A stretch of 64,000 bases of DNA from Gammaproteobacteria bacterium. Lineage in GTDB: Bacteria; Pseudomonadota; Gammaproteobacteria; Pseudomonadales; Azotimanducaceae. A program made the translations under genes and the position numbers. The stretch covers positions 124,001-188,000 of the forward strand of contig JAJFJZ010000008.1 of the NCBI GenBank assembly GCA_021773565.1, in the 5' to 3' direction. Numbering within the stretch: position 1 is the first letter of the stretch; every line of letters starts with the position of its first letter. The notes below the pieces were generated by a model, which worked only from the letters and a program-made list of their open reading frames with translations, had not been told where the DNA came from and did no database searches. Positions 26,667 to 34,968 of this stretch are shown one piece after another.

Positions 26667-27155
26667 ATGCTCACACGGATTGTATTATTTGGTCTGGTGC
26701 TGCTGGCAGGGACGAATGTTTTTGCCGAGCGGCCCTATGCTGATAAAACAGATGCAGAACTTACTGCTCTGGCGAGCAATTGGGAAACGATGAACTCGGT
26801 TTCCCGGCGCGCCTTGCTCACAGAAATGAAAGGCAGAATGCTTGCTTCGGGCAAACCACCACTAGTAAGAATTCATGCACGGCGTAGATATGGTCGGCTG
26901 GTGCGCCAACCCGATGGAAGGATGGTGCGAATAGAAACAGAGCAGCATGTTGTGCGCTATCGGGCACTTTCTCCTGAAGAAATAGCCAATAAAACCGTTG
27001 AAGTTACAGGATTGCCCTCGACCCGGGTTGCTGGTGAAAAACCAGTGTTACAAGAAGCCGCTCAGGAATCCGCTCCTAAACAAGAGAAACAGGGCTTTGG
27101 TGTGGGATTTGAGCAGCGCGTGTCGCACTCAACGACTAAAGACAAAAACGAATAA
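26667..27155 (+). CDS. Periplasmic hypothetical protein
   Basis: 162 residues. A signal peptide is clear (MLTRIVLFGLVLLAGTNVFA, cleavage after AFA-like VFA). The mature part has an N-terminal helical segment (DAELTALASNWETMNSVSRRALLTEMKGRM), a basic middle (RIHARRRYGRLVR) and a polar, low-complexity tail. No known domain is recognised. It stands 40 bases before the response regulator gene in the same direction and could be a partner or target of the two-component system. Confidence 0.65.
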   Translation: MLTRIVLFGLVLLAGTNVFAERPYADKTDAELTALASNWETMNSVSRRALLTEMKGRMLASGKPPLVRIHARRRYGRLVRQPDGRMVRIETEQHVVRYRALSPEEIANKTVEVTGLPSTRVAGEKPVLQEAAQESAPKQEKQGFGVGFEQRVSHSTTKDKNE

Positions 27156-27195
27156 GTCCGCATTCTCGAGTAAACAGCTTGCATGATTAACTCCG

Positions 27196-27918
27196 GTGAT
27201 TGAAGAAAAAGCCAGACTACTGGTCGTTGACGATGACGTAGAGATTCGTGAACTCATGCAGGAGTACCTGGAAAAGCAGGGTTTTGTCGTGGTCACCGCC
27301 GAAGATGGCATTGCCATGGACAAGGTTCTCGCGCGCGAAAACCCCATTGATCTTGTGATACTGGACCTGATGTTACCTGGCGAAGGGGGTCTGTCTATTG
27401 CTTCCCGCATTAAGGCAGAAAAAGACCTGCCGATAATCATGGTGAGTGCGCAGGGTGAAGATATTGATCGAATAGTAGGGCTTGAGGTGGGTGCTGATGA
27501 CTACATCAGCAAACCGTTCAACCCAAGAGAACTTCTGGCGCGGATTCGTGCTGTCTTGCGACGTGCTGGTAGAGAAGAATCTGAAGATACGACGCAAGCA
27601 GGTAAACGCCTGAAATTCGGTGATTTTGAGCTGGATTTGAATGCTCACAGATTAACCCAGAATGGAAATATGGTTTCGCTCACTTCGGGTGAGTTTGATC
27701 TTCTTTGCATACTGGTGAAGAATCCTAACCGGGTACTGGACAGGGACCACATTCTTGATTTACTCACGGGCGCAGAACGCTCGCCTTTCGACCGTAGTAT
27801 CGATGTTCGAATTACCCGGCTGCGGGGTAAAATCGAGCCCGATGCGACCGAGCCTGTATTCATTAAAACCATTTGGGGAAAAGGCTATATGTTCTGTCCT
27901 GAATTGGGAAACACCTAA
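27196..27918 (+). CDS. ompR: OmpR-family response regulator
   Basis: 240 residues, GTG start at 27196. The receiver domain has the acidic pair VDDDVEI, the phospho-acceptor D57 in VILDLMLPGEGG and K in ISKPFNPREL. The C-terminal winged helix (LTSGEFDLLCILVKNPNRVLDRDHI, ERSPFDRSIDVRITRLRGKIE) is close to OmpR, including FDRSIDV. It is followed 59 bases later by an EnvZ-like kinase, which supports OmpR as the name, although other OmpR-like regulators share these motifs. Confidence 0.85.
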   Translation: MIEEKARLLVVDDDVEIRELMQEYLEKQGFVVVTAEDGIAMDKVLARENPIDLVILDLMLPGEGGLSIASRIKAEKDLPIIMVSAQGEDIDRIVGLEVGADDYISKPFNPRELLARIRAVLRRAGREESEDTTQAGKRLKFGDFELDLNAHRLTQNGNMVSLTSGEFDLLCILVKNPNRVLDRDHILDLLTGAERSPFDRSIDVRITRLRGKIEPDATEPVFIKTIWGKGYMFCPELGNT

Positions 27919-27977
27919 AAAAACATTCGCCACGGTGATACGGCGTAAAGTTAGGCTGGAACTTTGAAGAAACCCTG

Positions 27978-29261
27978 ATGGCCAGAACCGGATCCCTGCT
28001 GGTTAGAACCAATCTTGTAATGGCGCTCAGCGCCATTGCGATAGCCATAACTTCTATTCTAACGCTGAATACTTTCGTGATAGACCCAATAGCAAAACGC
28101 TCTGCCGCTGATGAGGCGGCATTGTTGGTCTTGTCCGCACAAACCTGGGTGGAATTACCACCCGAAGCACGAAGTTATTTTGAGCTTGAACTAGCCGAAA
28201 GTCACGACCTCATCATAAGCTCACAAGTGCTGAACCTGCCCTTGTTGGCAGATGACATTCTGTATCTGGACCTCCTGACTGCGCAGTTGGAGCAGAGATT
28301 GGGTGTGCCGATGAATTTAATGCAGGCAGACGAACTTATCTGGGCAAATATTCCCATGGGGGGATATACGATGCAGATTGGGTTTTCAGATTCGCGTCGT
28401 GATATTCAGCCGGTTTATGTTGCATTGATTATTGCGGTCATGGGGGCGGCTATCGTTTTTGCAGCGTCCTTGTTTATTGTGCAGAGAATAACCCGCCCCC
28501 TCGTAGAAACGGCGAATGCTGCAACAAGGTTTCGAGGAGGAGTGGATTTTATCCCCTTACCAGAAAACGGACCCGCAGAGTTGATCACTTTGGCCAAGAG
28601 TTTTAATACCATGGCGCGAGAAATCTCTGAATTGTTGACCAACAGAACCACTCTTCTCGCGGGAATCTCCCACGATCTACGTACGCCTCTTGCCCGAATG
28701 CGAATAGCCACTGAATTATTACCGGCCGAAGTCGACAAGGAATGGATAGAGCGGTTTGAACGGAACCTGATAATTATGGATGAGCTTATTGGGGACGCTT
28801 TAAGATTTGCTCGGGGAACCGGCGAGATTGCTGAATCTGTTGATTTCAAACCATTTTTTGAAGAACTGGTACTTTCCATAACAGATAAGGTGGAGGTAAT
28901 TTGGCAGGTGGATAAAAATCCCTGCGTGGACCTTGCGCCCGGTGCGTTTCGCAGGGTAATGCAAAATTTGTTAACCAATGCATTGCAGCATGGTGGGGAA
29001 CCGGTGGAAGTTGTTGTAAACCAGGACGCCAACTTCCTGAAAATTCATATTATGGACTCGGGCAAGGGCATTCCGCTTGAGTTCAGGGACAAGGTTTTCC
29101 AGCCTTTTTTTCGTCTTGATACATCCAGAAGTCAGAAAACAGGTGGGAGTGGTTTAGGGCTAGCCATCGTCCAACAGCTTTGCCAGGCCCACGGGTGGCA
29201 TATTCAAATTAGCGATAATGAATCCGGTGGAACAGATGTTGCGGTAAGTCTCCCTTTTTAG
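27978..29261 (+). CDS. envZ: EnvZ-like sensor histidine kinase
   Basis: 427 residues. Layout: membrane helix near residues 14-38, periplasmic part of about 110 residues, second helix (VALIIAVMGAAIVFAASLFIV), HAMP region, dimerisation helix with the phospho-accepting H232 in GISHDLRTPLARMR, and an ATPase domain (N box NLLTNALQHG, G1 DSGKGIP, G2 TGGSGLGLAIV). The HDLRTPLxRxR motif is the EnvZ type. It phosphorylates the response regulator encoded just upstream. Confidence 0.88.
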   Translation: MARTGSLLVRTNLVMALSAIAIAITSILTLNTFVIDPIAKRSAADEAALLVLSAQTWVELPPEARSYFELELAESHDLIISSQVLNLPLLADDILYLDLLTAQLEQRLGVPMNLMQADELIWANIPMGGYTMQIGFSDSRRDIQPVYVALIIAVMGAAIVFAASLFIVQRITRPLVETANAATRFRGGVDFIPLPENGPAELITLAKSFNTMAREISELLTNRTTLLAGISHDLRTPLARMRIATELLPAEVDKEWIERFERNLIIMDELIGDALRFARGTGEIAESVDFKPFFEELVLSITDKVEVIWQVDKNPCVDLAPGAFRRVMQNLLTNALQHGGEPVEVVVNQDANFLKIHIMDSGKGIPLEFRDKVFQPFFRLDTSRSQKTGGSGLGLAIVQQLCQAHGWHIQISDNESGGTDVAVSLPF

Positions 29262-29458
29262 TTCATTTTGGTTCATTTTCATGAAACAAACTGTCACAAA
29301 AAAAGCAGACCGGGAAATCTCCGTGAAACAGTTCTTTGTAAGACTTCAAATGCGGCAGATGCAACGTCCGATAATCTTCCCAAGATTTTTGGTAGCGCTG
29401 CCCATAAGGCAATCATTATCCCCTGAGGCCTTGTGCTTTTTAACATAAAAGGCTAATT
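29262..29458 (+). other. Long non-coding stretch after envZ, possible 3' UTR or small RNA
   Basis: This is most of the 347-base gap after the kinase gene. No ORF with coding character is visible. Features: tandem GTTCATTTT repeats at 29262-29280, the near-palindrome GGTAGCGCTGCC around 29392, and GCCTT...AAGGC around 29428-29453, ending in the strong terminator at 29459-29499. The long distance from the envZ stop to the terminator would suit a 3'-derived or separate small RNA; I could not identify a known RNA family. Confidence 0.4.
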
Positions 29459-29499
29459 GATCCGCTGATCCACTCTCCAGATCAGCGGATCTTTTTTTT
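29459..29499 (+). terminator. Strong intrinsic terminator
   Basis: GATCCGCTGATC (29459-29470) pairs perfectly with GATCAGCGGATC (29480-29491) around a nine-base loop; eight T residues follow (29492-29499). A 12-bp perfect stem with a T run is a textbook rho-independent terminator for the ompR-envZ transcript or for a short RNA upstream of it. Confidence 0.92.
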
Positions 29500-29608
29500 C
29501 GTTATGAACATTCTGTCAGAACAGACAGCAGATATTTTCCTGCTATCTGTTCCGGTTCTCCGTATTTTCTGTCAGTCTTGCAGGTACTGTATTCAGGCGA
29601 GCAAAAAT

Positions 29609-30346
29609 ATGAAAAAACTGGCAATTATTGTGCTTTCCCTGCTGCTGGTGCTAGCGGGTATTGTTGTTTTTGTAGTGAGTAATGCAGGTTCTATTATCAA
29701 GGAGGTTATTGAATCAACCGGGCCCGATTACCTGGGTACGACGGTGAGTGTTGGCAATATCGAATTGTCGCTGACCGAAGGATTGTGCGTGGTTTCCGAT
29801 GTTGAGATTGGTAACCCGGAAGGTTTCGATGGCGATTACGCCATGCGTCTGGATAAGATCAGTGTGGTTCTGGATACGGATTCTTTACAAAGTGATGTGC
29901 TTGTGATGAAGAGTGTGAATATTACAGGTGCGAGTTTACACACCATAGTAAAAGGTACATCTGACACCAATTTCAAAAAGATCATGGACAATATTGATGC
30001 CGCGTTGGGTCCACAGGCACCCGTTTCGGAAACTGATGAATTCAGGATGATCATAGACAAACTCGATTTTGTAGATGCTGATGTCTCTGTCAGTTCCGCA
30101 GTTCTGGGTGAAACCGCACTTACTATACCGGACATCCACTTGACGGATATTGGTCGCAAAAGCAATGGCGCGACTGCAGGTGAAGTTGCCAAACAACTGC
30201 TGGCACCGATTTCCAAGCGGGTGCTAAGCGCCTTATTGAAGGCAAAATTGAATGTAAACGGCCTGGATGAACAAGTGGAAGGTGTAAAAGAAGGACTTAA
30301 GAAGAACCTGCTGAAAGGCCTTGGCAAACTGGGTAAATCCGAGTAG
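29609..30346 (+). CDS. AsmA-like/translocation-assembly-type membrane-anchored protein
   Basis: The start is taken at MKKLAIIV (29609) because it begins with a proper signal/anchor helix; the frame is open to 29504 but that stretch carries no coding signal. About 245 residues. After the anchor comes LGTTVSVGNIELSLTEGLCVVSDVEIGNPEGFDGDYAMRLDKISVVLD, the repeat-like pattern seen in AsmA/DUF748 proteins of the inner-membrane or periplasmic lipid-transfer group. The full AsmA family is much longer, so this is a short relative. It lies 31 bases before the enoyl-CoA hydratase gene. Confidence 0.7.
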   Translation: MKKLAIIVLSLLLVLAGIVVFVVSNAGSIIKEVIESTGPDYLGTTVSVGNIELSLTEGLCVVSDVEIGNPEGFDGDYAMRLDKISVVLDTDSLQSDVLVMKSVNITGASLHTIVKGTSDTNFKKIMDNIDAALGPQAPVSETDEFRMIIDKLDFVDADVSVSSAVLGETALTIPDIHLTDIGRKSNGATAGEVAKQLLAPISKRVLSALLKAKLNVNGLDEQVEGVKEGLKKNLLKGLGKLGKSE

Positions 30347-30377
30347 CTGGCCATGACCGGGATCCTGGAAAATTTCG

Positions 30378-31154
30378 ATGCAATATAAGAATATTCTATA
30401 TGAGGTAGATTCCGGCCTGGCACTGATTACCATCAACCGCCCTGAAAAGCTGAACGCGATTTCTCTGGCAACGCTGGATGAACTTCAACATGCAGTTGCA
30501 AAGGCTGGTAATGATGAGGCGGTGTGCGTAATTGGTGTAACAGGAGCGGGGTCCAGGGCCTTTGCTGCCGGATCTGATTTGTCAGAGGTAGTAGACAGGG
30601 ATTTGCGCAAGGCATTGGAGCCTATTGTTCAGGGGCTTGCGGAACAACTTGAACGCACACCCAAACCCACCATTGCCGCGATAAACGGAATTTGTTTTGG
30701 TGGGGGGCTTGAAGTGGCGCTGGGCTGTGATTTGCGCGTGGCTTCCAGCAATGCAACATTTGCTACACCTGAAGGCAAGCTGGGTATCATTCCAGGTGGC
30801 GGTGCCTGCGCACGGCTGCCACGAATTGTCGGGCGTGGTTGGGGCATGGAAATGTTGTTGATGGGGGATGCTATAGATGCAGAGCGGGCTCTGCAGATTG
30901 GCTTGATCACGCGAATGGTGGAACCTGAAGCGCTAATTGACGAGTTAAAGACAATGACAAAACATCTGGCTTCATTCGCACCTATGGTGCCGCGAACGAT
31001 GAAGGCAATGGTTAACTTTGGTATGGAAGGAAGTCTTGCATCTGCATTGATGTTGGAAAAATATGCGCAGGGTGCATTAGTGCAAACGGCTGACAAGGAG
31101 GAGGGCATTGCTGCCTTTCTGGAAAAACGCAAGCCGGTCTGGCAAGGTAAATGA
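30378..31154 (+). CDS. Enoyl-CoA hydratase/isomerase family protein
   Basis: 258 residues, complete crotonase fold: INRPEKLNAISLATLDEL, GAGSRAFAAGSDLSEV, INGICFGGGLEVALGCDLRVASSNATFATPEGKLGIIPGGG. The Glu of TPEGKLG and the GGG turn sit in the usual active-site places. It is the first of three hydratase-type genes in a row (with the two MaoC proteins), suggesting they handle a common set of unsaturated acyl-CoA intermediates. Confidence 0.92.
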   Translation: MQYKNILYEVDSGLALITINRPEKLNAISLATLDELQHAVAKAGNDEAVCVIGVTGAGSRAFAAGSDLSEVVDRDLRKALEPIVQGLAEQLERTPKPTIAAINGICFGGGLEVALGCDLRVASSNATFATPEGKLGIIPGGGACARLPRIVGRGWGMEMLLMGDAIDAERALQIGLITRMVEPEALIDELKTMTKHLASFAPMVPRTMKAMVNFGMEGSLASALMLEKYAQGALVQTADKEEGIAAFLEKRKPVWQGK

Positions 31155-31200
31155 AGTAAATCTGAATGTAACTGGACACAAGGATTTTGGGAGGGAAAAG

Positions 31201-31704
31201 ATGACAGCTAAAAAGTTTCCGATAGAAGCGGGACACATCATGATGTTTGCGCGATCGGTTGGAGATGATAATCGTATTTACCATGATGAGGAATACGCAG
31301 CTACAACTGAAGTAGGTGGTGTGGTTGCACCTCCGACTTTTGTGCAGGCAAGTGCTCAGTTTGACCCGGATTATTTTTTACGCCCGCAACCGGGAAAGCC
31401 CTGGTTTGGTTCCGGTAAGGAAGCCAGTGGAATCAAACGGCAAGAAAAGAGTTCGGGGGGAACTGCGGTCGGTTCCGGTGGTGGACTGCATGCAGAACAA
31501 CACTATGAATATCATCGACAGGCGCTTGCGGGGGAGGTTTTATATCCAACGGTTAAACCGGGAAAATCCTGGGAGAAGCAGGGCAAGCGCTCCGGAAAAC
31601 TGGTCTTTAACGAAACCGTTGTAGAGTATCGGGACGGGGATGGTGAGCTGGTAATAACTGCACGTGGAGTTGGGGTTCGTACCGAACGGCCAGTAGATCA
31701 ATAG
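31201..31704 (+). CDS. MaoC-like dehydratase N-terminal (FAS1-like dehydratase) protein
   Basis: The start is the ATG at 31201 behind GGGAGGGAAAAG; the open frame upstream is inside the preceding gene. 167 residues: EAGHIMMFARSVGDDNRIYHDEEYAATTEVGGVVAPPTFV, a hot-dog fold of the FAS1-like dehydratase group. It lacks the full active-site D...H motif of a complete R-hydratase and is expected to pair with the MaoC protein encoded 12 bases downstream, as in mycobacterial HadAB-type heterodimers. Confidence 0.85.
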   Translation: MTAKKFPIEAGHIMMFARSVGDDNRIYHDEEYAATTEVGGVVAPPTFVQASAQFDPDYFLRPQPGKPWFGSGKEASGIKRQEKSSGGTAVGSGGGLHAEQHYEYHRQALAGEVLYPTVKPGKSWEKQGKRSGKLVFNETVVEYRDGDGELVITARGVGVRTERPVDQ

Positions 31705-31716
31705 GAGAGTAGAAAC

Positions 31717-32139
31717 ATGGCCTTAAAAGCGAGTGAATTAAAAGTGGGTGATAGTTTTAGTCAGTGTCTGGTCGAAGACCTTAAGCGCACACAGATTGTC
31801 CAGTATGCGGGAGCATCCGGAGACTATAATCCGCTGCACACTGATGAAAAGTATACAAAGGAAGTCGCGGGATATCCGGGTGTATTTGCCCATGGGATGT
31901 TAACCATGGGAATTACCGGGAAGCTTCTCACCGATCTGGTAGGTGATGGACGGTTAACCAGTTACGGGGTGCGTTTTACCAACCAGGTCTGGCCAGGTGA
32001 TACGCTGAATGCTACTGCGACAGTAGTAGCGATTCGTCAGGAGGAAGAGCTGCAAATTGCAGATCTGGAAGTTGTAACCACCAATCAGGATGGTGCAATT
32101 GTAGTGAAGGGTCAGGCAAGCGCCAGGCTTGATCCGTAA
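31717..32139 (+). CDS. MaoC family dehydratase (R-specific enoyl-CoA hydratase subunit)
   Basis: 140 residues. The hydratase-2 motif is visible: YAGASGDYNPLHTDEKYTKEVAGYPGVFAHGMLTMGI, with Asp and His of the catalytic D-x5-H-like arrangement. The SD AGGAGAG stands before the ATG. It follows the MaoC N-terminal-type gene by 12 bases, and together they probably form one heteromeric hydratase. The stop at 32139 abuts that of the opposing sulfotransferase gene. Confidence 0.9.
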   Translation: MALKASELKVGDSFSQCLVEDLKRTQIVQYAGASGDYNPLHTDEKYTKEVAGYPGVFAHGMLTMGITGKLLTDLVGDGRLTSYGVRFTNQVWPGDTLNATATVVAIRQEEELQIADLEVVTTNQDGAIVVKGQASARLDP

Positions 32140-32838
32140 TCAGGGAGCAAGTAAGTAATAAGCCAACACCGCGCCGAGCATCCAGGGTAGCCAGCGCAAA
32201 ACTTTCAGCACGATAACGATACGTTGAAAAACCCTGGCTTCGTTGACGCGTGGGTATGACGTTGCTGGCAGTGGCTTGTCCAGAAATTTGCAAATTGGCC
32301 CCCAGCCCTCGGCCGCGGAATGAATCAGTAGCCTTTCCGCAGGGATGGTTTTTTTCACGGATTCAATATGTGCATTGAATCGCTCAATAGTTCGTTCCCG
32401 ATTTTCAAACTCTCCAGCCAAAGCCCCGTCCCACACCGTACGTTGAACCATGTTCATCAGACGGTTCAGCGGCGGGATTACCCACCGCATCCACCTGGGC
32501 ATGTGTTGAATGACAGCATATATTGTGGCTCTGGTGCTTTTGTACCAGCCTTCTGCATCCCGAACACTGAGTATGACTTTCGCATTGGGATAAAACTCTG
32601 ACAATTCCTGATAATAAGCGGCTGCTGGCCAGTCTACTGCTGCTTCGAAATGTTCAAAAACATCATCCCAGTTAACTTTTTCTCCTTTCGATGCTGCATC
32701 AAACCAGCGAATCTGGCTCAGGCTTGGGCCTACTTCTTTCATGTGATGGCAGGGAGCATAGCCCAGTTGTTCCAGCGCTACTTTTAGGGAATTTGTCCCT
32801 GTCCGTCCGAAACCCGCTCCAATAACTTTTAATCCCAT
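32140..32838 (-). CDS. Sulfotransferase family protein (single-domain, membrane-tailed)
   Basis: 232 residues. The PAPS/P-loop motif GAGFGRTGTNSLKVALEQLGY begins at residue 7; YPNAKVILSVRDAEGWYKS follows (3'-phosphate-binding region with RD..W..S). The last ~25 residues (VLKVLRWLPWMLGAVLAYYLLA) form a membrane helix. This matches the 'sulfotransferase family protein' group common in marine bacteria and also in eukaryotes; the acceptor is unknown. It is 13 bases downstream of the four-helix membrane protein gene. Confidence 0.85.
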   Translation of the reverse strand: MGLKVIGAGFGRTGTNSLKVALEQLGYAPCHHMKEVGPSLSQIRWFDAASKGEKVNWDDVFEHFEAAVDWPAAAYYQELSEFYPNAKVILSVRDAEGWYKSTRATIYAVIQHMPRWMRWVIPPLNRLMNMVQRTVWDGALAGEFENRERTIERFNAHIESVKKTIPAERLLIHSAAEGWGPICKFLDKPLPATSYPRVNEARVFQRIVIVLKVLRWLPWMLGAVLAYYLLAP

Positions 32839-32851
32839 TCCGGGTTTCCTG

Positions 32852-33265
32852 TTAAGCCTGACCTAAAAAGTAGCGAACCACATCGATGAAATCCACAATC
32901 AGTGAGATGCCCGCAATAACAAGATACAGGATGACATAACGTTGAAACCATCCACTGTAAGCACTGTTTCTGTATTTGTTTAGCACCCAGACATACACAG
33001 GTAGCCAGAATACCAGATGCGCAAGCCCTAACAATCGTACATAGCCGTACTGCTCGTAAAGCCAGGTCATTAAAATTGCAGCTGCAACAAAACTGAATAC
33101 AATCGCCAGCGCTTCAGGTCGAACCTTAAAACCCGATTCCTGTTTGAAAACTACAAATAACAAGGCCAGTAAATTGGTAATTACCAATACCATTATCCAC
33201 GCTTGCAGCCAGGGCTCCTGAGTTGCAATCGCGGCGTTTAGGTCCATCGGTGCTGCTTCGTTCAT
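32852..33265 (-). CDS. Four-helix membrane protein, hypothetical
   Basis: 137 residues with four predicted membrane helices (WIMVLVITNLLALLFVVF, ALAIVFSFVAAAILMTWL, LGLAHLVFWLPVYVWVL, YVILYLVIAGISLIVDFI). No charged motif suggests an enzyme. The GGAGGCG ribosome site before the ATG is good. It sits between a lipase-type hydrolase and the sulfotransferase on the same strand, with gaps of 47 and 13 bases, so the three are probably one operon. I do not recognise the family. Confidence 0.7.
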   Translation of the reverse strand: MNEAAPMDLNAAIATQEPWLQAWIMVLVITNLLALLFVVFKQESGFKVRPEALAIVFSFVAAAILMTWLYEQYGYVRLLGLAHLVFWLPVYVWVLNKYRNSAYSGWFQRYVILYLVIAGISLIVDFIDVVRYFLGQA

Positions 33266-33312
33266 ATTCGCCTCCTTTTTTAGGCATTCATGATGGGCAA
33301 GTTCATATCGTA

Positions 33313-34242
33313 CTATTGATTAAAGGCAGTTTTCAGCGCGTCACATGCATCCTGCATACCGGGTTCTCCCGCAGACAATACATGACTGAGTGCGAAGAAC
33401 CCATGTATGAGCCCAGGATACCGTTTGCAGTTAACTTCAACGCCTGCATTTTCCAGCAGTGCTGCATAGGCTTCACCTTCATCTCGTAAAGGGTCAAATT
33501 CTGCTGTCATAACAAAAGCAGGGGGCAAATTGGATAGATCGCTTGCAAGCGCGGGTGAGGCATAATGTGTCATACGCTGTGCCTTTGAAGGCGCATAATG
33601 CTGCCAGAACCAGAGCATGGTCTCGCGTGTAAGCAGGTATCCTTCTGCATTTTCTCTATAGCTGTCGCTATCGCAACGCGCATCGGTTACCGGATAAACC
33701 AGTAACTGGAACAGGATGGATGGGCCATTCTCGTCGCGTGCCCGGATCGTTACAGCTGCAGCCAGGTTGCCGCCAGCGCTGTCTCCTCCTACTGCAATAC
33801 GGCTGGCATCTGCGTTTATACTGACTGCATTATCCACAACCCAACAAGTTGCGGCGTAACAGTCATCCAGAGCTGCAGGAAAAATGTGTTCAGGCGCCAG
33901 GCGATAATCTACGGATACCACAATACAGTTGGCCAGATTACAAACCTGTCGACACTGGGCATCTGCGGTATCAAGGTCGCCAATTACCCATCCGCCCCCA
34001 TGATAGTTCATAAATAGGGGAAAAGGCCCTGTCCCACCCGGTGTATAAATGCGGATAGGAATAGCCTGTACCGGGCCCTGGATATCACGATTTTGTACCT
34101 TATGTACGGCTATGTGTTCTGCGGGGCTTTGCATAGCGCTGTAAACCTGGCGTGCCTCGGCTGGGGACATTTCGCTGAATGATGGCCCTTCTGCGTCAGC
34201 CAATTGCGCCAGCATGGCTTCAAATTCGGGATGTAGCGGCAT
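33313..34242 (-). CDS. Alpha/beta hydrolase of the hormone-sensitive lipase family
   Basis: 309 residues. The family signature HGGGWVIG, the nucleophile elbow VGGDSAGGNLAAAV, the acid in AEFDPLRDEGEAYA and the His in IHGFF are all present. These enzymes hydrolyse short- to medium-chain esters. It is the first gene of a likely three-gene operon with the membrane protein and the sulfotransferase. Confidence 0.92.
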   Translation of the reverse strand: MPLHPEFEAMLAQLADAEGPSFSEMSPAEARQVYSAMQSPAEHIAVHKVQNRDIQGPVQAIPIRIYTPGGTGPFPLFMNYHGGGWVIGDLDTADAQCRQVCNLANCIVVSVDYRLAPEHIFPAALDDCYAATCWVVDNAVSINADASRIAVGGDSAGGNLAAAVTIRARDENGPSILFQLLVYPVTDARCDSDSYRENAEGYLLTRETMLWFWQHYAPSKAQRMTHYASPALASDLSNLPPAFVMTAEFDPLRDEGEAYAALLENAGVEVNCKRYPGLIHGFFALSHVLSAGEPGMQDACDALKTAFNQ

Positions 34243-34312
34243 AGTTATCTCCAGGGCTTTTACAGATTTATGAAATTAGTGCTGCTCCTAGCTTAATCCA
34301 AGCTTAAAAGGG

Positions 34313-34350
34313 AAGCCCCCTATATCGCAAATGCTGTATCATGGGGGCTT
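34313..34350. repeat. Inverted repeat upstream of clpP-like gene
   Basis: AAGCCCCC (34313-34320) and GGGGGCTT (34343-34350) form an eight-base stem around 22 bases, ending 19 bases before the clpP-like ATG. On the minus strand it would come before the lipase gene's promoter. Could be a 5'-leader hairpin or an operator; no T run of a terminator follows. Confidence 0.5.
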
Positions 34351-34368
34351 GATAGTTGGAGACAAAAT

Positions 34369-34968
34369 TTGATGAATACGGGTAATGACGCCGAGCGGGA
34401 TGCAGCTGATGCCGCCAAAAATTTCAATTTCCTGGAAAACGACCTGCTTAAAAACCGCACGCTGACCATATTTGGAGAAATCAACAAGGATATGGCACAA
34501 CGAACGGCTGAAAAGCTGTTAACTTTGTCTTTTCAGAGTGATGACCCCATAACCATTTTTATTGGTTCCCCCGGCGGCCATGTTGAATCAGGTGATACCA
34601 TTTTTGACATGATTCGTTTTGTTAAACCTGTAGTCCGCATTGTTGGCACGGGTTGGGTCGGAAGCATTGCCACGCACATTTATCTGGCTGCAGAAAAAGA
34701 AAACCGGTATGCATTACCGAACACGCGTTTTCTGATTCATCAACCATCCGGAGGTGCAGGGGGTGATGCCTCGGATATCGAAATACAGGCATTTGAGATT
34801 CTCAAAACGCGGGAACGAATCAATACCATTATAGCCGAGCGAACCGGCCAGAGCCTTGAGAGGGTGAGCGCGGATACCGAACGTGATTACTGGATGAGTG
34901 TTGAGGAGTCGATCGCGTACGGCATGGTTGGCAAGTTAATCAATTCCATCACCGAACTACCTGCCTAA
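34369..34968 (+). CDS. ClpP-like serine protease (divergent, without neighbouring Clp ATPase)
   Basis: 199 residues. The ClpP fold is recognisable: TLTIFGEINKDMAQRTAEKLL, IFIGSPGGHVESGDTIFDMIRF. The triad is in place: Ser in GTGWVGSIATHIYLAA (ClpP: GQAASMGA), His in FLIHQPSGG and Asp in DTERDYWMSVEES. GWVGS replaces the usual QAASM, so it is a diverged paralogue rather than the housekeeping ClpP. No clpX or clpA lies next to it. Its stop overlaps by 12 bases with that of the opposing chaC gene. Confidence 0.87.
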   Translation: MMNTGNDAERDAADAAKNFNFLENDLLKNRTLTIFGEINKDMAQRTAEKLLTLSFQSDDPITIFIGSPGGHVESGDTIFDMIRFVKPVVRIVGTGWVGSIATHIYLAAEKENRYALPNTRFLIHQPSGGAGGDASDIEIQAFEILKTRERINTIIAERTGQSLERVSADTERDYWMSVEESIAYGMVGKLINSITELPA

